A stretch of 27,309 nt of DNA from Plakobranchus ocellatus (Eukaryota; Mollusca; Gastropoda; Plakobranchidae): contig BLXT01007882.1 of assembly GCA_019648995.1 (NCBI GenBank), forward strand, positions 2,095,931 through 2,123,239, in the 5' to 3' direction. The position numbers and the translations under genes were made by a program. A model generated the notes under the pieces. That model was not told the DNA's origin. It was given only the letters and a program-made list of their open reading frames with translations, and made no database searches. This document shows, in pieces, positions 22,018 through 27,309 of the stretch (position 1 is the stretch's first letter; each line of letters begins with the position of its first letter).

Positions 22018-22930
22018 CTCACTCAAAGCTGGGCTATTTTTAGGTTTACAAGCACTCAGCGCCAGCGTTTCAGAGATGTTTTTTAAAAATTCCCCTTTCA
22101 TTCCTAATTAATTGATTTTCATGAAATTTGGTCATGCAAATGACATAAAACAGACATTTATATTAAAACAAATTTGAATACTATGTCTCAAATGCTTTTT
22201 TTTTTAATGATTTTTTGAATTGTGACAATTTTTGTGCTAGAACTAGATCTACCTTCATCTTTCTCATCACTAGAACTATATCTGTATTCTACATCGCTCC
22301 CAGCTGTAGCCACTAGATCTACCCTATCTGAACAATCGATAGTTGTAAATTTAGATCTAGGTTTAGCTATAGGCCTAGTCTTTGTCTTGCTTTTAGTTTT
22401 AGATGTGGGGGGACATTTAGATTGTGATTTGGAGCTACAGCCTCCAGAACTCCAGGTTCAGATTCTGAGCTCTCCGAGTCTAGATCTAGATCTAAATTCA
22501 TTCGTGACTTCTTGGAAACTGGTGTGAATTCAGGATCTTTATCAGAGTCATAATGTTCTTCTGAATCACTTTGAAATGTTTGAAATATATTTCTCTCAGT
22601 CATTTTGGTAGTTTTACAGAAAAAGCATCATTATTTTCTGTAACAAGGTGATCGAAAATCATTGTTTACTGGCCTAGACCTAGGCTCCTGTGCAGCAAGG
22701 AAGTGCCTTCATAAAAAAATTCGTAAAAAAAAAGTATCGCCTCTTTTCTATTCCTGTCTGCACCGAAAGGAAACTAAGAGATTGGACTTGGGTAGAGGGT
22801 ATTCACTGAACCGGTAGACAAAATAGCGGACGGGAAAAAAATTCATAACAGCTATCCCATGTGCCTCACGGGAAGGGCTCCCTGAAACATCGCCGATCCC
22901 ATGTAACGCACGGGAAAATAATTCAGTGAG
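22018..22930 (-). mobile_element. piggyBac-like element, 913 bp, flanked by TTAA
   Basis: TTAA at 22014-22017 and at 22931-22934 bracket inverted ends CTCACTCAA (left) and CTCACTGAA (right, read inverted), matching at 8 of 9. TTAA target duplication is the hallmark of piggyBac. Near the right end are two hairpins CCCATG-N5-CACGGG (22856-22872, 22898-22914). On the minus strand, ATG at 22603 opens a 78-codon frame with an acidic start (SDSEEHYDSDKDPEF) and then NLDLDLDSESSESE. That resembles the acidic N-termini of piggyBac transposases. A neighbouring frame then continues as SKTKSKTRPIAKPRSK and SSSDEKDEGRSSSS, implying one indel. No catalytic domain is left, so it is non-autonomous or decayed. 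Confidence 0.75.
22231..22603 (-). pseudogene. Remnant of an acidic N-terminal ORF inside the piggyBac-like element
   Basis: Frame 1 runs 22603-22367 and stops. From about 22440 a second frame stays open with basic and then Ser/Asp-rich residues to about 22231, so one frameshift probably splits an originally single ORF. The DLDLDL segment is encoded by AGATCTAGATCTAGA. No known domain can be named with confidence. The piggyBac assignment rests on the TTAA flanks and the acidic composition. Confidence 0.5.
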
Positions 22931-22934
22931 TTAA

Positions 22935-23304
22935 AATTTCATTGTTAGGCATTGTATGTAACAAGTTGATTTTGAAAATCTGACTCACAGTTATTGCAAT
23001 CAAGCCATGTTTAAGGATTCTATAGTGTAGTAAGACCATCTGTTTAAGCTAGTAATTTTACTGATGGATTTGAAGAAAGCAAATCAATGGATCTTGTGGG
23101 ACAGGAGTAGACCTGTTTAAAATTTCTGTTGTCAGTTATCATTCATTGTTGAAGAAATCCTGATACAAAGGCCATAAGACTTTTGAAGCCTCAAATCATT
23201 TTTTGTTGAAATCACTGCCTTTGTTCATGCATTGCTGCGTAATTTGTTATTTGCTTGCATTTTGTTATGCATCGTCAATGAATATCCTAATCTTTCAAAT
23301 GCAT
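22935..23304. other. 3' flank of the ZFP64-like gene
   Basis: No gene is seen. No AATAAA occurs between the ZFP64 stop codon and about 23549, where GAATAAAAACC could be a polyadenylation signal. A 3' UTR reaching there would include the whole piggyBac-like element. Confidence 0.4.
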
Positions 23305-23571
23305 TTACTGATCCCAACACATTTCTGTCATAAAACTGTTTTGTAAAATATCAATGGAGGAAATTATGTGGATGTGCTTCTCACGAGCCATCTGGATAGC
23401 CTCAAATGAGAGATGGCTCTCGTGCTTGTCCATAATAATCAACAGAAACAGTGGGTGCAATGAAGAGCTCAGATAAAATGGTTTACTATCAACCATCCTG
23501 ATATGTGTGTGTGTAAGCCAAATGGGTCCCTCATTGTGCTCCACATAGAATAAAAACCCAGCTAAAATCAA
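23305..23571 (-). pseudogene. Fragment of a pogo/Tigger-type DDE transposase
   Basis: The open frame contains PLFLLIIMDKHESHLSFEAI followed by QMAREKHIHI. This fits the second catalytic Asp block of DDE_1 transposases (L.MDGH.SHLS.E.I..A....I). The Asp is kept, the usual Gly after it is Lys, and the following HTTH.LQPLD block is missing. Only about 90 codons survive, so it is a dead fragment. It is on the opposite strand to the ZFP64-like gene. Confidence 0.65.
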
Positions 23572-24572
23572 GGAGGATGCTCAGTTGTTGCTGATGCTAG
23601 GCACATATAGTGATAAGCTCACTTCTCTCTTGTAAAATGATTTGATGCAGTAACCTTGAGTTTACTGAACTGTTGTGAATATATGAAACAAAAACAAAAA
23701 TTCCTGTCTCTCAGTTTCCTGATCTGGATTGAAAAATAACAATTTTGTCTTATTATACTGGTCACTCCAAACCTAAAATAATTTTTTTGTTCACTCAAAT
23801 ATAATACTTTTTTTTTCCATTTTTAGTTTCTTATGCTGATAAAAACCAGAGCTGTAAGTCTTTTACTTTTTTAAGTTATGGCATTTAAAAGATTGCAAGA
23901 TCTAGCCCAAAAAGTGATGAGCCGCCTTTTGAGGCTGTTAGTATTATTGAACCAAGATTAAGATGTAGTTGATTTTAATCTTGCACATACAGAATATTAC
24001 TGAGAGCACTCCAATTTTATTTTAAAAAATCTGCATTAAGAAGTTTTTGATAATTTTACATTAAAACACTCACTTCCTAAATATTTAACAATTTTCTTTG
24101 ATTTTTTTAATAACTTCTTTTTCACATTTTTCACTCTTATCGTGGAAAAACATTTTTTCTAGCCTTTTCTAATTTTCTTTTGCTGACTTACCTTTAAGCC
24201 TTAAAACCATTTTTGTTGTCTCATTTTGCTTCCACATGTTTAAAGTAGATCTCAAGTGCAAAGATGCCCTTTTTCGTTTCTTCATATCATAATTTAAGTC
24301 TCCTTATAATCTTTCACCACTTAAATTAGTTAAACCAAAAGAATTTAAAGTTTTTTAACAATTTCTGGAATTTTACCCCCATACAGCCCTTCCTCCAACA
24401 AGTCATATGAGTATCGTTGAAGAACTTGAAAGCTTTCTTTTACAATGGTCTTTAATGTAGAGAAACAATATCAATGGAGCACTTATTCACGAGTAGAATC
24501 ATCAGCTATTGCAAAATCCTCAAACATGGCACCATCTCATGCTCACTTAAGCAAGGCATCGTCAAAATATTA
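23572..24572. other. Intergenic AT-rich sequence
   Basis: Mostly AT-rich and T-rich non-coding DNA. On the minus strand, about 24465-24342 reads as an open 41-codon stretch (TIVKESFQVLQRY, DLLEEGLYGGKIPEIVKKL) ending in a stop. It has a coding-like composition but no family that I recognise, and may be another transposon scrap. Confidence 0.4.
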
Positions 24573-24576
24573 TTAA

Positions 24577-25286
24577 CTCTTAGCGAGGTGAATTTTCAGA
24601 ACCTGCGAGGTCCTCCACAGGCGAATTAATATGGAGTTTTTGAAAATTTAAAAGGTGTTATACAAAAATTCACATAACTTTTTTATTTTTTAACATAAAA
24701 CTACGAACCATGCATCAATGGAAAGGGAATTTAATACAGATTCATATGAAATAAAAATCTATGCCACCAACCTTTTTGGTTTTTGTGTTTGTCAGTGGTT
24801 CTGGTAGTGGAGGCAATGCCAGCCACTTGCTAGATCTACATCTAAATCTTGATCTCCAGAAGCTTGAACCATAGGCTCAGGCTTGCTAACATTAGTAACA
24901 AGTATCCTAAGTACCAACTGTGCATCTTGTACAAATTCAGCACTATTACTGCCATTATCGTATGTGTCTGCATACAGTTCCTCAAACAGGTCAGGAATTG
25001 GGACCTGTCTAGCTATGATTCTCAACAGCATAGCACACATTCAGTTCTACACTTGTTTACTTCTCAATTTCTAACCCAATCTAAAGCGTAGACTGCTAGT
25101 CTTAGCAGTTTGAGAAAGGGGAATCCCCTTAAAAACGAAACTTCGCCTTTTCCGGTTGTTCCGTGAGTGTAAAATTGTATACTGGAGCATTAGACTAGGT
25201 ATAGTGCTATCACGATTATAGTCGCGATAACCTCTGGGGGCCCATATAGACCATCGCGACTATAGTCGCGAAAACCTCGGGAAGAG
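24577..25286 (-). mobile_element. Second piggyBac-like element, 710 bp, flanked by TTAA
   Basis: TTAA at 24573-24576 and 25287-25290 bracket inverted ends CTCTTAGCGAGGT (left) and CTCTTCCCGAGGT (right, read inverted), matching at 11 of 13. Near the right end is an 18-bp perfect palindrome TCGCGACTATAGTCGCGA (25254-25271) with a diverged copy 44 bp away (25210-25227). Each copy is followed by AACCTC[T/C]GG. On the minus strand, ATG at 25040 opens 82 codons (FEELYADTYDNGSNSAEF, DQDLDVDLASG). No catalytic region is left. The layout parallels the 913-bp element, but the end sequence differs, so it is a separate family. Confidence 0.72.
24792..25040 (-). pseudogene. Short ORF remnant inside the 710-bp element
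   Basis: 82 codons on the minus strand starting about 246 bp from the element's right end. The acidic FEELYADTYDNGSNS part suggests the N-terminal acidic region of a piggyBac transposase, and DLDVDL is encoded by AGATCTACATCTAAATC-type sequence. The family assignment is inferred from the flanking TTAA and TIRs and not from a conserved domain. Confidence 0.4.
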
Positions 25287-25337
25287 TTAAAGGCAGATTT
25301 CAATTTTTTAACGAATTCAGGAAATGAACCATGAGGT

Positions 25338-25622
25338 TTAGAAGTATTCATTAAGTTCCAATGAGTTGACTAAATTAAACAATGAAATTGCTGCAATAAG
25401 TGAAAAATGCGTTTGATCCTGTACATCTCCCAAAATGCTCTGAAGCTTTAAATTTTCATCTGAAACCATATCTTTTAGAAAATCAATAATGTGAGCATGA
25501 TGGTACACCAAAGCAAAAGCTTTGTTGAAAACATTGAACCGATTGCTTCTATGGCTAGAAAATTTGGAACCAGCTTTGATCACAACAATGTATCCAATCC
25601 TGTTGAATATCAGATTTTTCAT
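25338..25622 (-). pseudogene. Unrecognised minus-strand ORF, 94 codons, probably transposon-derived
   Basis: The frame opens at ATG 25622 and includes NRFNVFNKAFALVYHHAHI and FLKDMVSDENLKLQSILGDV, with coding-like helical composition. I do not recognise a domain. It lies just outside the 710-bp element and on the same strand as the frameshifted ORF at 26758-27236. It could be a later piece of that ORF. No splice sites were checked convincingly. Confidence 0.3.
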
Positions 25623-25767
25623 CTCCTCATGGCCCTAAAACTTATCTGGCTTTTCTTATTGCTCTTAACCTTTTCCTGTTCACATTGTGGCTGTGGCCAT
25701 TTTGTTTCTGGGCTGAACTTTCTGCAACTCTCCCAATAATCTGACCCACTTGTTACCTTGTCACGGG

Positions 25768-26757
25768 TCATGCACAACAGGGCATGGGGAAACCCCTTAT
25801 TGCTAGTACTTTGAAATGTATTGTATTTTTTAATAAACTTACATTATTATTATTTTTTTTAAGTTTCAATGGGATTTTTATGTGGTGTGATTTAAATACA
25901 TAATAAAAAAAGGCCATTTTAAAGGCTAAAGACAAAATAGAAGCATGACTAGAACAAAGAGACAAGATATAGAGCTGTAAAGATAGCAAACAATTTATGA
26001 TTAGAATGAAAAGGTAAGGTTTAAAATTATAAATTTGACCCTTATAGAAACTGCCAATCCACACAAAAAATGTAGAGATGAATGCAAAAGAGTAATATTT
26101 TATAACTTACTTGACTAGAAGTTTGCGAGGCCTTTCATTCCTACGTTATTTGAGATTCAATGCACAGTAGGAGGTATTCATTGAAGATGGATGATGTGAC
26201 AAGTTTAACAGCTCAAGAAAAGTTTTATACAAATAATAGGCTTTGTGCATCACAGGCAATGAAGAAACATATGCAAGATAAATACACTATGAAAAATACT
26301 CTACATTTTTTTTCTCTTTTTCACTGGTGGCTGAAGAGACTGTAGGTGTAGAGATGCCTGAAGGTGTTGTGATTGCATTATAACTTGTAGCTGTTGTTCT
26401 GTATTTTTAATGCCAGCCCCTCTTCTTTCTAATTTTGCCACAGAAGCATGAATGAGCTCACCCCCCCTGCTCTACATGAAAAGCCATGCCAAACACATAC
26501 TGTTGTATCCATGGAATACAATGTTTTTCTAAAATGTGCTGTTGGGAATTATTTTGTTATTAAAATGTTTCCTGTATTGAGTCATATATGTGTGGATGCA
26601 TGTCTGAATGTGAGGTACAGTGTCTTGTGCCACTGGTTTCCCATGAGATATTAGATTGTGAATGTCTCAAAATGTGTCATTTTAATAATTGAATTGAATT
26701 CTTAAAGCACTGGCTGTGTCTAACATGCTCTGTTTTTGTGCAGAGTTTTTTTTTTTT
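25768..26757. other. Intergenic DNA with one possible terminal exon
   Basis: AT-rich. After a pyrimidine tract (26304-26321) and AG at 26338, the + strand reads TVGVEMPEGVVIAL and then TAA (26339-26383). This could be an alternative last exon of the ZFP64-like gene, reached from the internal donor at 21928. It is suggestive only. Nothing else here is recognisable. Confidence 0.35.
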
Positions 26758-27236
26758 TTAAACGATAAATGATGTGAGGTCTTTGTAAGCTCTGGCAGTT
26801 ATGTATTTGTGGCAATGGTTCCCAATAAAAGAGCGACTGTGGTATGATTGTGGTGTTATTTTGTGTTTGTCTAAAATTTTATCTAACTGTGAACAAATGG
26901 GCCCAGACCTAGGGCTGAGGGACTCAAATTTAAGAGCACACAATTTCTGCTCTTCAGCCTCCAAATTTTCTCGGTAAAGACGTGTTTCTTTTTGTCTGAA
27001 AAAATAATACAGCCTTGGAAAAAATCTATTTTTTTCTTAAGTTCCTCAGCTATAGGCCAATTGTTTCCAAGCGAGATTGACTGAGAGACACCTCTACAGT
27101 CATCCTTATGCTGCAGGCTCAACTGTACATCTATATCATGGGCAGCTTCTTCTAATAGGCGATGATGTTTAAGTACTATTCCTAATAATATATGCAAATA
27201 TGGGGGAGCAACTTCGGTTGTTTCAATGTTTGTCAT
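26758..27236 (-). pseudogene. Frameshifted ORF of a multi-copy invertebrate family, probably transposon-linked
   Basis: Read from 27236 down, the first frame has APPYLHILLGIVLKHHRLLEE and ISLGNNWPIAEELKKKIDFF. Near 26960-26990 the coding sense moves to a second frame with ENLEAEEQKLCALKFESL, SGPICSQLDKILDKHKITP and YHSRSFIGNHCHK, ending at 26758. The first frame stays open upstream (SRYHNSLHLP) to about 27280. The P.LHI.LG and Y[H]..[S/A]F.GNH motifs recall repeated uncharacterised ORFs of many invertebrate genomes. No catalytic function can be assigned. The frameshift indicates a pseudogene or a sequencing error. Confidence 0.5.
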
Positions 27237-27309
27237 TGGGAGATGTAAAGAGTTATGATAACGTGAGACATTTTTTTTTAATCCATGCCCATATTTTTTA
27301 TAACGTCTA

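Noticed and set aside
26160-26345. 61-codon + strand open frame
   Set aside because: No domain and it ends in a T-rich tract; the more interesting reading in this area is the different frame at 26339-26383.

Overview
The window is eukaryotic nuclear DNA: AT-rich, with long introns, GT..AG splice sites and decayed transposons. It is dominated by one multi-exon gene on the + strand that I recognise as the orthologue of the vertebrate C2H2 zinc-finger gene ZFP64. The fingers follow vertebrate ZFP64 in order, including the N-terminal DIHICG..C finger, a CPYASRNSS finger, an FKI.SDLKRH finger and a final DSLRSH finger. The host is most likely a lophotrochozoan, probably a gastropod mollusc. That rests on the conservation level, the style of the LINE reverse transcriptase and the scattered TAGATCTA repeats. 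It is an inference and nothing in the window proves it.

Layout. 1-3454: upstream or 5' UTR-intron DNA with a hairpin tandem repeat at the very start, a GC-richer repeat at about 660-720 and a pogo/Tigger-like terminal repeat at about 2826-2921. 3477-22011: twelve coding exons (3477-4700, 5645-7019, 8386-8470, 8814-8977, 11961-12033, 12475-12677, 13848-14201, 16622-16782, 17618-18448, 18704-18805, 20601-20750, 21673-22011). Every junction is in phase, giving a 5061-nt CDS and a predicted protein of 1686 residues. The protein has an N-terminal C2HC finger, a finger-free Ser/Thr/Gln-rich region of about 850 residues, ten C2H2 fingers (about residues 889-1206) and a Gln-rich C-terminal tail.

Transposons sit in introns and in the 3' flank. 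Intron 4 carries a broken non-LTR retrotransposon with an internal direct duplication. Intron 7 holds one end of a piggyBac-like element. Intron 10 holds a tRNA-derived SINE among GGGGTAAC-type hairpin repeats. The 3' flank holds two TTAA-flanked piggyBac-like elements (22018-22930 and 24577-25286), a fragment of a pogo-type DDE transposase and a frameshifted ORF at the right edge. The first piggyBac-like element begins only six bases after the ZFP64 stop codon.

I see no prokaryotic gene system, CRISPR array, rRNA or stand-alone tRNA gene. The most useful points to follow up are the enlarged ZFP64 architecture, the paired subterminal hairpins of the piggyBac-like elements, the short DLDL-coding AGATCT tracts on the minus strand, and a possible alternative last exon at about 26339.
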